NCBI GenBank assembly: GCA_013398295.1
Contig: VZSF01008218.1
Span: 749,371-813,370, forward strand
Source: Chionis minor
Lineage: Eukaryota; Chordata; Aves; Charadriiformes; Chionididae
Length of the DNA: 64,000 nt
Direction of reading: 5' to 3'
Positions within the stretch are counted from its first letter, which is position 1. The number at the start of each line of letters is the position of its first letter. Made by a program: the position numbers and the translations under genes. Below, in pieces: positions 1 to 14,907 of the stretch. Below the pieces are notes generated by a model. That model did no database searches. It saw nothing but the letters and a program-made list of their open reading frames with translations, and was not told the origin of the DNA.

Positions 1-3000
1 GCAGCTAGAATGCTTGGAAAAACCACCACCAAGTGGGTCTGGGAGGAATTTGGTATTTACTAGTGACATAGTAATTCTAAATATTTTACTTTTTTGCTTG
101 GTTTTTATTTATTTTAAATAGAAGGGAAGGGATGAAAAGTGAAATGTTATGTCATCCACTACACTGTTTGATGATAGCCAGGGCAAAATCCCTGTTTTGA
201 CAGAACCAAGAACTTTTCACTCTTTAAATCATAATCAGGCCTTTTATCCTAGCTCTTCCACATTCTAGACTAGCACCTTAACAGAGTTTGCTGTATCAGA
301 AAGAGAGATACAATATAGAAAAAACAGAAGATGCTATGGAGAAAACCTGTCAGCCTCTGCTCTGGCCATTCAATTTGTAACTGACAGGGTGTTAAAAAAA
401 AAAAAAGGGGAGTGCTTAGTACAAGTTTCAGTCTTCAAGCTACTAGTGAACAATAACTGAGACCAAACAAACAAGGAAAATTCAGAGGAGAATTTACATC
501 TCTGAGCAGCATGAAAAGTTACGCAGCCCAACAGTCCACGTCATTCATTTGGACATGTGAAATACCCTGTGGAGAGGTTTGAATCTTCAAGTAGTTCTCT
601 CAAAGTAAAGGATGAAATAGTGCATGATCAACCCACTTGTCAGGAGTCCTTTTACAGCCATTCCAACTGGAAATAAGCAGCATTCTCAAGGAACAGCAAA
701 AGAAAAATAGTTATGTCTGATATGCTTTGTCTGAAAAGCCTATTTACAGTCTTTAAGAGATGTATTAATACAAGGGCACAGGGAAAGATTCCTTGGAGCT
801 GCTGGGAACTAACCATACATGAGAGAAAAACAGATGATTATTTACAGGAGAAAAAGAAAGGCCAACAGTAAGAACCGATATAATTGACATCCTTAATTGC
901 CCAAAGGGGGACGAGATTATGTGTTTTCCTGAATGGGTTTAGAGGACGCTACATAATAAAAGAGAAAAAAATTCTGACACCTTAATGGAAGAAAATACAT
1001 TCTAAGTTTAATATGAACCTGAGAAAGATTTTTTTTTCATACAGATCATGGCCTGTTTTTTCTACTATGTGAATAATCCAGTATTCAGCATCTTACGCAT
1101 AATGTGCCTTTGCTGCAAGACACAACATTTATGGTATGGGGTTCCTATTTCAGTTAAATTCAGTGGAACTAGCCAGGTGAGCAATCATGGCTTAGTCAAC
1201 GACCAAGGTTTCGACACAGTTTCTGTCAATAACGGTAACAAAAGAATAAGCACTAGCAAGGAACTGAACATTTCAGCAGACAAGTGCTGGCAAAAACCCA
1301 ACTTTGGGCCTTGAGTATGTATAGGTCTCCCTCCAAAATCAGTATCGGCTACTTTTATAGATTTCAGGTGAAATCTGGCTTTGGCAGAAAACCACCCTTT
1401 AAGCCATCACCCACTTCTGTGAAATCTGCGCCTAGGAAATCTCTAGCTTAGAGCAGTGTTATAAATTAGGATACAGCTTGTGACCAACACTAAAGACTCC
1501 TCGATTCCTAGTAAGACTACTTGTATTTGATGAGGAGGTTAACTCCACTCTGCCCTCCTCAGGTTCATTTAACTGGAGGAGCTGGCAAGAGGATGAAGAG
1601 AGAAGCTGAGCACCAAGCCCAGGCGCCGGCCCTCGCTCAGTCCCCTGCAAGCCCGGTGCTCCCACAAGGCACAAGCGGCACATCCTGACACACCTCGGCA
1701 CGGGAAGCACGGGCAGTTTTGTGAGACCACTCTGGTTTTACTCTCACCTCTGAAACCTACAGCTGTCCCTTCTCTGAACACTCAGAGGCTTTAATTCGGA
1801 GAAGGATAATTGCGGGTTTTTTCCTTTTTTTATTTTGAGCTGCTCTCCACCTGCACGAGATGAGTGGTTATAACGAATCATCCTGGAGTCCCAACGACCA
1901 GCATGCTGCATCTTCCCATGCTGCGGGCTGCCCCTCAGACAATCCGTATTATCTTTACACATTTCTTAAATCCTTTAGTTTTGCAGAGCACTTTTGTTAC
2001 ACATTAAACACGCATCACATGTTATCAGCAGTACCTTCCGTAGCCATCTCTTGTTTCCAGAGGAAGAGGAGAGGCAGAAAAAAATACCAAACATCAGCTA
2101 GAGCTGCGCAGACACAATACAAATCCAAGTTAGATTTTTTTTCCTCTTACCAGCTAGAGGAGATGAAATAACAGATGCTTACTTTAAGAAACCCTTTCTT
2201 CCTTCAAGACATTGGCAAGCGAGATGCATAACTCTCGTAAAAGCTAAGCAAAAGGCTTCCTCAGAAAAAACAGTAGTTCATAGCTGATGGAGCTACTGAC
2301 TATAGACAGTGTGCAGAAACTATACGGTATGGTGACGATACATATTAAAAGTGCTCATCATGGTTAAAAGCTAAGCAGCACATGCTCTCCAACTGTGAAA
2401 GCTAATGAAGATTTCATCCTTATTCTTACAAGTTTTATTTTCAGTATCACTTCAATAAAGAACTGGAAATCCTAATGGCTGTGAATTAAAGTCTGACCTT
2501 ATACGGACATACACAGCATAACGGAAGAAATCTTGCTACGTTAGTTTCTGCTGTTGGATATTAAACATGTCAGTAGTATATTAACTTACTAAGTCAAACT
2601 TGCTCTCAGAGAACAATCCTGAAGTTCTGTAAACACAAAGAATTTTTTAAGCTTTAATATTAACAGGTTTCCCTTTATTGTACTCTTCGCAGCTCAGAAG
2701 AGCAGCCAATTCTCCAAGTGGTCGTAGTGAGGGTGAGGAAGGGTGAGGAAGAGGTGCATCCCAAGTAACCAGGGCTCATGTTATTATATTCCACTGAAAC
2801 GGTTCTCCCCAGTTTTCAATCCAGTCTTTTATCTATGTGTAAGATCCAAACCAAGAACTCTAGATTTGCTGGGTTTATTCGATTGAAAAAGGACCTTTCT
2901 GTACAAATCCCCTTACTTCATTCTATTCTGGCCTGCCTAGAATTTTTGTTGCCCCGTTCTATTTTTCTGCCCTTTTCTGTATCATGCCCTTTCCGTTCCA

Positions 3001-5890
3001 GTAATTTCCCTTCTGGAAAGCCACTGCTGCAGCTGCATTCTTCAGTCTCTTCACTTCCTCCTTCTCATCTTCCTGACAGCAACACTACATTTTACTATTA
3101 TAATTTCATGTCTGGACTGTTACGGCGTGATTTATTGAAACACAACTATAATGTTACTGTAATTTTGGGCTAAGGTGTACTTAAGACTAACTTAGAATCC
3201 GTACTTCTAGAGCTACCTCTCTTGCCACTCAAGCCAGGTCTATGCGCGGTACGGCTAAAGAAAGAGTGCCTATGAGGCAGCATAAAATATTTTATGCAGA
3301 CATTTGCAAAATATCTTAAAGTACACAACAGATGATAATAAAGCCCGTTGCAGAAGACTTACAGAAACCAGAATTATTCTGCAGAAATATCTACAGTAAC
3401 CTCTGCACCCAGAAATAAATAAGATGCTGTATTCAAAAGAAAATTAATTTTTAAATCATGTATTTGACTGGAGATTTCACAACTTCGTATTCACACAGAC
3501 ACGCAAGTTGTATGGAAGACATCAGAATGACCTACAATGTGAAGCAATTATTTTTTCAGTTTGATTATAGTGTTCATCCAGCATATAAAAATAGGTCAGC
3601 CTCGGCCACCTGGATATGTCAGCCAAGCAGCCAGACAAAAGTGCCAGTCAGTCCAATCTGATAGCTTTGAGAATTTGTGTCTCACACCAGATAGCTACAG
3701 CAGGAGATAAATTCCAGACTCTCTGCAGCACCTAACTCTGTTGGGCACTTTCAGTGCAGTTTACTGAGATCGCAGCAATTCCTTTTTTACCTATTTTTTT
3801 TTAAAAAAAAATCTTTTCTGTATCTCTCAACGCTTACTCTAATGCAGTCCATTACCATACAGAGACTTCTGGCAGGAGAGCCAAACTGGCAGAAATTTTA
3901 TTTTTCTGTGCCAAACCTGCAATTGACTGAAGGGGCACGCTAAGTCTCCCGGAGGTTTGACAGGACTAAGCCTTTTTTATTCCCCAGACAGCATTACTAG
4001 ACAGCCGTGTTCTCTCTGGCCTCGTATCTTATATTGCAAAGCCTAGAAAAATCTTTCTTAATAACTTTCTAGTTAGCTAAGAATAACTAGCAAGTTTTAG
4101 CAATGGCTGAAAGACCACAGATGAAAACTGATGTGCCATAGCATAGCAACCGATAGGCAGAAAACAAAATATCCAACAAAAATAACCGATGGGCTGACTG
4201 CTAAGGAGTGAAGCACTCTCAAGGCTCTAGAAGCAGTTCAGAGTCTGCTCTGTGAAACTGGCCAGTACAAATCCAGACCACGTAACAAGAGCAGTTCAAA
4301 GTTAGCTTTTTTTCTGAATATATAAGTGAAATAGTGCTGAAGCTGCAGCCACAGCTGGAGACTTATTAATGCCATCTTCAGAGAAACCCAGGTTTGAATA
4401 ACCAGGGAAAAGGTTCAGAATCTTAAAATACACACTTTGAAGAGCATAAAAGGCACGTATGGGTGTGAGGGAAGATTACTACTGAAGAGACCTCGAGAGC
4501 CGGGTCTCCAAGATGTCCAAAACTGGTCCACTGCCAAAATAATAAGCCAACTTCAGAAGGGATAAAACACTCAGTCTATCCGCATTTTATATAACTTGCA
4601 GCACCAAAGCTGGATAACACAAAGATGAAACAGCTCAATAAAAAAGCCTGGGGAGAAACATCACCTGCTATTGCTCAGCAACTGTTTGTACAGTGGGAGG
4701 GGCTTCTATCTTTAATGAGAAAAATGCATTTACGGGGATAAATTTAAACACAATTTCTCCTGTAGCGGGAGCAACAAGGGGTTTCAAAATAATTGCTTAC
4801 TTATTAATTGGAAGCTAACCAAAGATACGCCCTTCAAAACCACACATACCTAATAAGAAACTGGAGATAGAGAGGAAGGAAGCAGCATAAAATCCTCATG
4901 AGTCTGCATCAACATATTAGCACACACATTTTACAACAAGCTTTCTCCTCACATAGCAATAAAAATGCAAATGAAAAACAGGTTTTCCAGGAAGGCTCTG
5001 AATAGTAGCAAATGGAAGGGAAGTACATTAAGTCTAAAAATAAATACACCAACAACTTTTCCTGTCATTTTTCATACAGAAAACAATTCTCTGAAAGGTC
5101 TGGTTTTAGGCTAAGGAAAATTTGATTATTTTTGTGGGTTTTTTTTTTTTAACAAAAAACTTCTAGCAAACATTTTTCTAAAAATGATGATTTTGGGACT
5201 AAACAGATACATTAATATGATTTAAATAAAAGTCAAAGTGGTTTTAACTTTTAAATTTTGAGGATCTCCAGGGAAAAAACTATTCTATGTTTTTTGGACT
5301 TAATACCAATAACATCATTAACATTTTGTGTCTGCCAAATAGTATGGTATTTGCGTCTCATTCATTAACAGCATAGTTCTTGACACAACCATGACATTCC
5401 ATTGCAATTACTAATTTCATTTTATGACAAATCATTCCCTACTACTTTAATTGAAGCTTCAAAGTCAGATCAACATTTACGGAACAAGCTCTTGAGTTTG
5501 ACTGGATCTTTGGCAATGTTGATGAATGGTGCCATTTAATTACTGCAGGATTCCTTTCCAGATATTTTAAACAAAAGCTGTTTTGTGGTTTTGCTAATGC
5601 TGGTTACATACTATATAGGCTTCAATTGCCGCTGCTGTGGCTGTCAAGGTTTTAAAAATGCGTAACTGCTGATATGGCTCTCGCAGAAGAATTCTGAATT
5701 ACTGATGTTTACATTTGTAATTCTCTTGATGCGCATATATGCAATAAACGCTTATTGGGCTGGATCATTTTGAATTTTTTCTCCTCTGTCTTTTTGTCTT
5801 TTAAACTCTTTCACTTCTAAAAAAATTAAGTCTCTATAAGACATCGAAAAGTTTCACACCTTTCTGTACCTGGAGGTGACTGTTTGTGAA
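1..5890. other. Gene-free intron, unique AT-rich sequence
   Basis: No gene or transposon recognised. Present are an A13 run at 394, a GC-rich pocket at about 1560-1740, a short GTGAGGAAGG doublet at about 2728-2757, a T9A9 palindrome at about 3798 and a T-run/GGG tract at 5131. The stretch about 5430-5780 is complex sequence of low GC that could be a conserved element, but nothing in it proves that. Confidence 0.7.
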
Positions 5891-5899
5891 ACAGGTCAG

Positions 5900-5960
5900 T
5901 CTTATCTCCATTTTGCAAATAGACACAATGAAACACAAAGATCAAAGCACCTCTGACAGA
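5900..5960 (+). mobile_element. Possible ancient tRNA-SINE (MIR-like) relic
   Basis: TTATCTCCATTTTGCAAATA followed by ACACAATGAAACACAAAGAT resembles the core and 3' half of the amniote MIR family ('tatccccattttacagatgaggaaactgaggcacagaga'-type sequence) with many substitutions. Such relics are known but rare in birds. The similarity was judged by eye only; chance resemblance of an AT-rich stretch is possible. Confidence 0.35.
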
Positions 5961-6104
5961 AATACTTTGGAATGAAAATAAGGAAGCATAACTCGTGTTG
6001 CTTTAAATTGCGTCTAACAGTCTCCCAGTATCTGCTTCAAAACTTCCTATCAAAAGGATCACCCTGGAAGCGGACGACAACCTTAAAAATATGCCGTTCA
6101 TTTC

Positions 6105-6205
6105 AGAGAGTTCAGTTACTTAGAAGAGGCTTAGCTGAAAAGTAAAATTACTGAACCGAAAATCAGTTCTGTTACCTCAAACCAGAACATTTGCAGTGAA
6201 AAAAG
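6105..6205 (+). repeat. Two-copy dispersed repeat, copy 1
   Basis: About 100 bases here match 53445-53540 in the same orientation. TTAGAAGAGGC (6120) and ACCTCAAACCAG (6174) are identical in both copies and 54 bases apart in both. Between them further words agree, such as TTACTGAAC. Overall identity is roughly three quarters by eye. It is not CR1. It is probably an old interspersed element of unknown family. Confidence 0.6.
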
Positions 6206-9200
6206 TTGCTGCTTCCCAGGACTCTTAACTTGTGTTGTTCAAGTAGATGAGCCTAGAGAGGTATTTTAACTCCTCTCTTTCCATATATTCCCAACACAGA
6301 TAGTAACTTATTGAAAAAAAAAAATCTTATTTTTGTCTTAGAGATGTTCAGTATATTTTACCAACCTACCCAAAACAATCAGAGTTTTGTTTTACACGTC
6401 TTTCTGTGGAACTCAAACCAGCATCCCATTTGCTCTCGTAAAACATCTCTTTACATAATAAATGTTGATTTTTTTTTTCCCCCCTTAAGTTTGTAACACT
6501 GATCAGAAGATACATTTAATTTGTTTTTAGAAGGAAACCCTTATGCAGTTCCAAAGCATTTCTGGAAGAAAGTTTGTTTGGGTGAAGGTGGTGGTGTTGG
6601 TTTTTTTAGGTTTCAACCACACTGTTTATGAAACAACGTATAAAGACAGAAAGGCCAAGCTTGAAAACACATTGCTCAGACGTGCATGCCTCAAAGTCAA
6701 TTCTGTTCTGTTATCCAGGCCACATACGATTCGTTTGCATGTGTGCACACATAGGAATACATCAACGTGGCCAGCATGTGCTGGCCAAAAGTCAAATTTG
6801 ACATCTAACATATCTGAGTATCAGCTGTTGTGAGTACGAACTTTGGACACATCTCTAACCTTCCCTACTTTTTTTTTTTTAATACACCTTAGGACCCTTT
6901 CTCAAGCCTTCTAAACCACCATGCTGCAGACAACAAGTGTGCATGTAATGCTTTTGCTAAAGTAAAACAACATCTACACAAACTCCTGGAAACAACAGGC
7001 CCACTTCACTACAGGAATTTATTTCCTTCTCACAGAAAAGTTAAGCGTCTGGTTTACTTCCTATTGTTATCATAGCTCTAAAAAACCCACGCATAAAGGC
7101 ATGGTGTATTTTAATGATCCCTCTGTAATACTGAAATAGTATATATTTATTGCCAGCATCCTCTTACCTCCAAGAAAATCAGGTTACATCTGAGGAAAAA
7201 GTCACCTTTAACTATAGGGTCAACACTAATACTTTCATGTGTGCACTGAAACTTGTATCTAGCAGTTCTGTGATTACACCACAGAAACCCTGACAGTGCT
7301 TTGGAGCTTCTTAATAATAAAGAAAATACATTATAAAACCTATGAAACCTTATGGCGTACCATAGAGCTACAGTAAAACCTGTGTTTACTGTCACTTCAG
7401 GAATGGACCTACCAGACAGATTAGGGAGGCTTCTGCCCTCTACAGCTAATCCCCAAACTCCTGCTTCTCTCCTGCACCAGGAGAACAAGAGGGACAAATC
7501 TGTTATTTGATTTTTAGACAGATTTCTTCTTCCTTTGCCTTTAACACTGGCACATTTGGGGTCCTAGCCACACTGTCTTCCGCTAAACAGGGACTATAAA
7601 ATCAGGATTGGGCACAAACATGTAGAAAAGTAGTAATTAGAAAATACTTTAAATGCAATTTTTACAGCATTAGGACTCTAGAAGTACTCAGGCTTTGGCC
7701 CAATTCTGTTACTTTTTTTTTTTTTTACCACTGACTTCAGAAAAATCCAAGCTAGGTCAATACTGTAGAACTGGAAGTGCCACCACAGACATTTCTTTTA
7801 CTAAACACGTCTTCATCTTTTATTAACTACTATTATTTCTGTATTTTAAAAGTTTTCTCCATACTCCTGACACATTGCTGCTACTTCTTTCTTCGAGCGG
7901 ATTACTGCAATTCCGGTGATGACAGAACAAATTATCTGTGAGTTGCAACACACATTCTCACCATCGATCAAATATTAACACAGGCCAGGCCCTTCCCACG
8001 GAAAGTACCGAAGCGCAGTTACCAAACCACTTGGGTTTGTTCTGGCAACGCACCGTGAAGGGCAGTGACTTTCACATCTCCTCTATTATACTTGCTTTTT
8101 CAATTCCTAACGTACCAGGATTTTCCAAGCATCTCAGAAGTGAAAAACAAAAGGATACACGATACCCTCTCGTCATTTTGCAGTGGGTTATGCTAAAGCC
8201 ACCATGAAGGGAGGCTGAACTCCCTACAGCTACTAGGAATGCTCCTGGAGATTTACCCCAAGGACGTTTACTGCAGGGATTGGTCTCTAGCAGTGGCAAC
8301 TACATGTCATTAACATCAGGGCACCTCTGAGGTATCATCTGATGCATGGTCTGTTCTTTAGTCCCAGTACGTACGTGTTTTCAGTTCCAACGCATTATTT
8401 ATAATAGAATGAAAAGTTTTTTCTTCAGTTGGCATTATTTGCCTCTCGCAAGTTTTTCTTGGTGACATTTACTCATTTTTAATTAGATACTTAAATGTTT
8501 GTCTGTGGTCTGTCTGGCACCACTGCTGATGGCCAGTGGAAAAAAAACAAAGAGCAGTAAAGACAGTCCTTGGGGTTTTTTTTAACCTCATTTCCATTTT
8601 GTTTCCGTAATACTTTTCAATTAAAGAGTCAAATAGGAGCTCTAACCCTGAGCTAACTCACTGTACAAGTCCGAGTGTTACTCCTCAGTGACATTTAGAA
8701 CTAGGAAGGGAATGCTAACTTCTAAAAAGGACCTAATACCAGAATAACACAAGACTATTTTTTTTTATTTATTTGTTTTTAAAACCAAACTTGGTCCAAC
8801 AAAATAAATGGCTATTCCTCCAGCCTCACAGGCATCTTCCAGAACTCACTAACAACGGCTGCTATTAAGGAGCTAACAGAGAAAACATTATCCAAGGTCA
8901 GGAGATTGCTCTAGCAGATTTAAAAACTTGAACATACATAAGCTCCGCAGTTAAATAAAGAACAGCTGCCTGTACAAGCCATGGAACTGTGCAACTTCAT
9001 TTCTCCAAGACAGATGTTTTTTCTTATTATGATACATGTCTTATCGTCCACTTCTTATACAGACTGCTTTTGTCAAAATCCTTAAAACAGCACAGGAACA
9101 GTAAAGTTAATTCCAAATCCACTGTGCTTTTATGCATCTGAAGGAAGGTTTTCATCTTGACCATCTCTTTGGCTATCTTCTCAGAACCTCCCTCTCAACT

Positions 9201-12200
9201 TGCTTGATTCTGCCAGAACTCCAGTGTTTCTGGTAACCTTTCAGCTAACACCTTCAAGACAGGTATAGTCTCAATGTAGATTTTCTCACTCCGAGATGTA
9301 GGAGACTCAGTTTATGGCTTAGAGACCTTTTCTTGGCACACAGATTTTGCAAAGCTTACCTTAAAATTATTTCACTGGTGATCACTAGAACAGTATTCCT
9401 CACATTATTTCAATAATTAAATTCGCTATTATTCTTCCTCTCTCTCTTCACATAGGTATTAGTCCGTCTTTCAATTGTTTGTAATATCCTTATTTCCAAG
9501 TCTGTTCAACAGCTGGAACCAAAGAAAATTCAACTCAAATTTACATTTCTCAAGAACGCTGAAATAAACATAAAACGCGCCGTAACATCAGCATCCAACT
9601 GTCTAACAGAAGGGAAAGTGTTATCCATAAGGACCTTGGAAAAACAAAAGGCACAGGCCAGAATTATCATCTTTATCAACCTACCTACAACAGGCATAAA
9701 TCCCCAAAAAGGTTAACTTAGCCAGAAATATGGGCCTTGACTTTCGTATTTCAAGACAGCAGGGCCCTACTTCACTAGACAAGAAGGTCTCATCTTTCTA
9801 CTGCATCACTTTGTCCACTCGTCTCTGGTTTGTAAGTGATATAAGATAATTAAATGAGGGTCTTGCATCCCTTCATACAAACCTACATCTCCATTTGCTT
9901 TCATGAATTATAGTCTTCCATGGAAATTAAACTGGAACGTGCTGCATAAGGAGGTATTGCTCTACATCCGCTTTAGGTAACAGATCTTGAACTTTTAACA
10001 GCAGGTTCCTTATTCAAATTTAACCGAACAAAGAATCTCTAGTTTTCAACAAAATAGAGAGATTTTACAGTAGACAAAAGTCAGCTTCAGTATGATTCTT
10101 GAAAACATACCACAGAGAACATATTACAAGAGATTATGAAAGAAAGATTATGAATATTGGGTAAGTATCAGGCACACTCTTTGAGGTTACAAATAGGAAG
10201 GGGGGTAACAGCAATGCCAAATCACACTGACACCCATCAGAAATACACGGTTAGTATCTATTAAGTTAAAGTGTGGATGAACAACATGCACAAAATGCAC
10301 CTTATGCACACTGTTTTGTCACTGAATTAGTCACCAACAGTTCCTCCTGCAACGCTTCTGAAGTTTCCCACACTGTGGTGTATTTTCAGAGCTTTCTGAG
10401 TCATTGGGCCAGGAAGGAGACACTCCTGGGTACATTATCTCCCTGAAAAAAATGTCAAGTCACACTAAACAGTATTTACCATGATGAAGTACATGCTTCC
10501 CACTGGAACCCAAATACAGTTTCAGAGGGAGAAGCCAAGAGGAGGAGGAAAAAAAAGAAAAAGAGGAAAAAACAGTCCCTCAACTCTAACCATGGCAAAT
10601 TTAAATGCGACAGCACAGATATTTGCGTTACTCTTTTGACTAGAGTTCAATCCATCCTTCTGCAGCAGATTTTCAGCAAATCCCAAAAGTACCAATTAAG
10701 CCATTTCATTTTTATTATTGTTCAGCTGATACAAACTGGAAACTGGCACTTGGGCTACATTATACCACCACCTTTGGCCATGCTAAGTACTACCTCATCC
10801 CTGAACAGTTCCGTTTAATATAATTTGACTGAACGAGGGCTTAACAAGCATTAAAGTATCATTCAATGAAACTAAGTATGAAATGAAACTTCTAATTCTT
10901 ATTTATACTATTTTTGTGTAGCATTTGTAAGCCTGCTCTGAGTCACGTGAAAGTAGCTTTATTTCTTCTCAAAGAAATCACCTAAGATGGATTATTAAGT
11001 AGAGGTGCAACTTGAAGAGGAAAGTAGTGCTGACCACTATGAGAGTGAAGTGGAAGGTGCACAAGGAGCTTCCACCACTCTGTATCACATTCCCTTTATT
11101 CACTACAGCCCTGACAAGTTTTCTGTTGGTATTTTGCAAACAGGTACGGAGAAAAAGGGAAGTAGTAAGGTGGAGTTAATCACACCGGCTGCAGAACACA
11201 GCCATGGATTCACACTGGCATAATCAGAGAGAGCAGAATATGTATATACACACAAAGTGAAAAAAGGCACAACCACAAAATCATCCATTCAGATCCTTGA
11301 AGTACTTCTCATCCACCCCCAACCAAATAACATTTTGTAAGCTCAGCTGCAATGCTACTTTTTCTTGGGGTTTTTTTGTTTGTTTGTTTATAGACACCAT
11401 TTCTGTTACTTACCACATTTAAAGACATCATTCTTTGTTCTCAGGAGAAAGTTGTGAGCTGATTCTTTATAAAAGTGGGCTATGTTAGTGTCCAAGACAA
11501 AGGTGATGCAATGTTCTTGCTTTCCCAGATATTAACTTTGTATGCTATCAGCAAAACCATAATTCAGACAATATTCAAGATCACAGTTAACTTTTAGTAC
11601 TCTGGTGTAAGACAACACATCTCCTGAAAGGTCAGTATTAATTTTTCTTGCGGCACTTCCTACCGTCTACCACTCAAACGCCAACTGAGTCTAAAACCAA
11701 AGAGCTTTGCAGAAGAACCAAGTATCACAACAAGCATACCTCTGAAGCATATCATTTAATCTCATCGAAAAACCGGAGAAACTCTCCACTCCCTGCTCTT
11801 CAGCATGAAGCAGTCATCGCAGTGATGAGTCATGCTGGTTTAGCAAAGATGTTCCAGATCAGGCCATCTCATTTTTGGTAGGGCTTAAAGGATTTTCAGT
11901 AGGCATTGGAATGCTTCATAGCAAATATATTAACCTAAACGAGCTTAAATTGACATAAGTAAAGTTAAGCTGTTCCGCTACTGGAAAACAAAATAGGGAA
12001 GAGTGATAAACAATATGAAGGATTTTTCTATCAGTAGGCCAGCAAGACTAAAGAATACAAATATATCTATATATATGTATTAGCAGCACGGGTACTAGTA
12101 TACTTTATGATAATAAAAGAAAGTCTGGGCTTTTAAACTTATCTATAAGATTCAGAAGAATTACACGGTATAGCTATGTTTTCTTTATACATTATTTATA

Positions 12201-14907
12201 TTGAATTACTTTTGTTATGTAGGCTTTCATTAACAAGCTTTTACGCATAATATTTGGAGGGGAGGGTGGGGGATTAGTTCCCTGAATTTTTTTCCCTTTG
12301 CGTTTAAGGATCAAAACTGGAAACAAAAATAAGAGTTTCCTTATGACATAAGGACAAAGTAAAACAAAACAAAAAAAACCCCTAAGAAGTTGCCAAGGTT
12401 AAAGAAACAAACAAAAGCCCAATCAGCAAGTCCAGCTCAGTGAGCATTAGGATGACTCCAGGTCCCTTTCCACAACTAATTTCCTTTCACTATGATTCCT
12501 ATTTTTCTTTCCTGCTTATGACTCATTTACCTGGATGAGTCTATGCACTATATACAGCTTTGTTACTCTACGAATGTGTTCATCTCCTCCTTTCCAGAAT
12601 TCTGCATGTATTGTTATGGTTTCTGCTCTATGTCCTATCATTATTTAAGTCACATATGTTTCTAGCACTCAGAATAATTTCTTAGGCAATGCCATATAAA
12701 GCCTCAGTAGGATTCTGGACAGAGACAAAAGTCTCAAGTAGTAGAGTATCCAAAGCTTTATTTTAAGCTAGATGACTGCAGTAAAATAACAGCTATTTTC
12801 TCGGTTGTATACTACAACTTCTTTATCAAAATAAACAGCCCAAACCACACGAAGAGAAAAGGAAGTCCGGCTTTGCACATTATGGAGCAGTGAGGGGGAG
12901 AGTGGCAGGAGCAGCCAGGAAATGAGAACATGCATGGATGGCAGCCTCCCACCTCAAGGAAACCAGCACTGACCTTCCAGATCCTTCAAGTCACTGGTTG
13001 CACTTTCGCAGTACTGTAACCCCCGAAAGGGTCCATAAACTTCATAATTATAAACTACTTGAAAAGGAGTAAATTCATATGCATACTCTTGGAAGCACAG
13101 ACACACGTGCCGCCGGGATGCTTCCTAGCCAAGTTCCCAGTTACTGATGTCTCCCTGCAACGTGTATTATCACTGGGGGGGAAAAAAATCCGCTGAGGAC
13201 ATGATGAATAACAACTGGTACACGAAGCACGCCAGATCTTTTCGAACTATATTCCATGGGTCATATATACATATGGAAAACACTGCAGAACAGGTAACAA
13301 GATCCCGGTTATTTTTAAGGGTTTGCCTTGCTACCTTATAACCATGATTTCTTGCACAAGCTGTGTATTTTTGTATTAACACGAACGACTATTTTGATAA
13401 GAAAAGGAAGGCAGCTGCAGATCACAAGGGGAGCAGGAGGTACATGCTTCCACAGGTAAATGAGGAAAATAGACTTCAGCGACAAATTTGCACAGACAGT
13501 GGGAGTAAAAACCTCATTATTGTATTCTCAGCAGCTGTCAGTCCTTGTCAGCGATACAGTTTAACCTTACAAAAGAGATTTCAAAACAATGTATTCTGCT
13601 GACTATCACAGCATTAATCAAGCAGAGACAGTACAGCTCTAGACATATGTATTGTGATTATAGAGGGATAAAAGGTAGTAAAAAACCGAAATAAAACACT
13701 GCAAAACTGACCCCAGAAACTAGAATTAAATCATTCCAGGTCATGCATTTTCTATAAAGCTTATTAGACTAATTAACAATTCAATCCTTATAAATCCTTA
13801 AGCCCTATCATTAAAAGCACTCTCCTCCAGACTTATTTAGACAACGTTAACTACGTTACTGATCTTTCTATACCTATTCTTATCGTGAACTGCTATCTTA
13901 AGTTATCTTAGGCTGCAAATTTTTTTTAAATGCACAAGTATAGTAGATAAACAACAAAAAAATAATCACGCACTGTGTGGAAGAGAGCAAGTTTTTTTGT
14001 CCATGGCAGTATGGCAGGATCTCTTATTCTGAATTGCATCCTGGAGTTCCATTTCAATACCACTATGCTACAAGATGTTCACAGACAATTCTGTTTTCTT
14101 CATGCTCACATAGAGTACCTCCTATATGATCAGTGCCGTACAGAAAACAAAGGTTGCTTTGGAAAAATGACAGCCCCTATTAATCCACAGAACAAGTGCA
14201 AAAATACGGCAACAGAGTAAATACTCTTCCACATAACATAAGTCTCTGCTCTGAACCAGAGGAAACAGCTGTCCCGATGCCATATCAGTATTTTATTTGC
14301 TTTCTTTCCGACGTCTACATGCTGCCCTTTCAGCGACTGAGTCACATTAGGCCATTTGTTTAAATTGTTCCTGAAAGCAAAATATTCAAATTAAAATATC
14401 GACTCTTCAAAACACACAGCTTCTTGGCGTACTGCAACTCTCTTTAGCACCATATATTCTGCATTGACCAAAGACTTCCTAGACACAGGTATCTGAAACT
14501 CCAAATTTCTATTCTGTGGGAAGTTCTACTTCCTTTTTCCTTTTTAAGTAAGATTTTGTTTCATAGCAGATGTGGGGCAGAAGGTGGGACACAGGCCTTG
14601 AAGCAGATCTTATGGCCCAGGGGTTTTATTGGGGTTCCCAGGGCTGCGCCAGGGGCACTGCAGGACCGCAGCTCTCAGCCCAAAACTTAAAATCCTTCAG
14701 AGCCCTGATGAGCTGACAGGAGAGAAGGTATGCATTTCCAAAAGCCATTCCGTCTTCCAGGGAAAGCTTGTCAAGACAGACATTTCACTTTTGACAAAAT
14801 GGTGTTTTGTGACAAAAAGCACACGTTTCATTGCAGCACTCCTGGTGAGCTTTGTTTAAGACAACAGATATATCAGAAGTAGCTTTAAAAAAGCCAAATG
14901 CTGTATT
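6206..14907. other. Gene-free intron, unique AT-rich sequence
   Basis: Only short chance frames (116 codons or fewer) and low-complexity tracts: T/G tract 11359-11391, A/C tract 12361-12382, polypurine 10531-10571, TATATA-type stretch near 12060. Nothing else recognised. Confidence 0.7.
10531..10571 (+). repeat. Polypurine tract
   Basis: About 40 bases of GGA, A-run and AGA units, almost free of pyrimidines. The KCNMA1 pre-mRNA has the pyrimidine-rich strand here. Confidence 0.75.
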
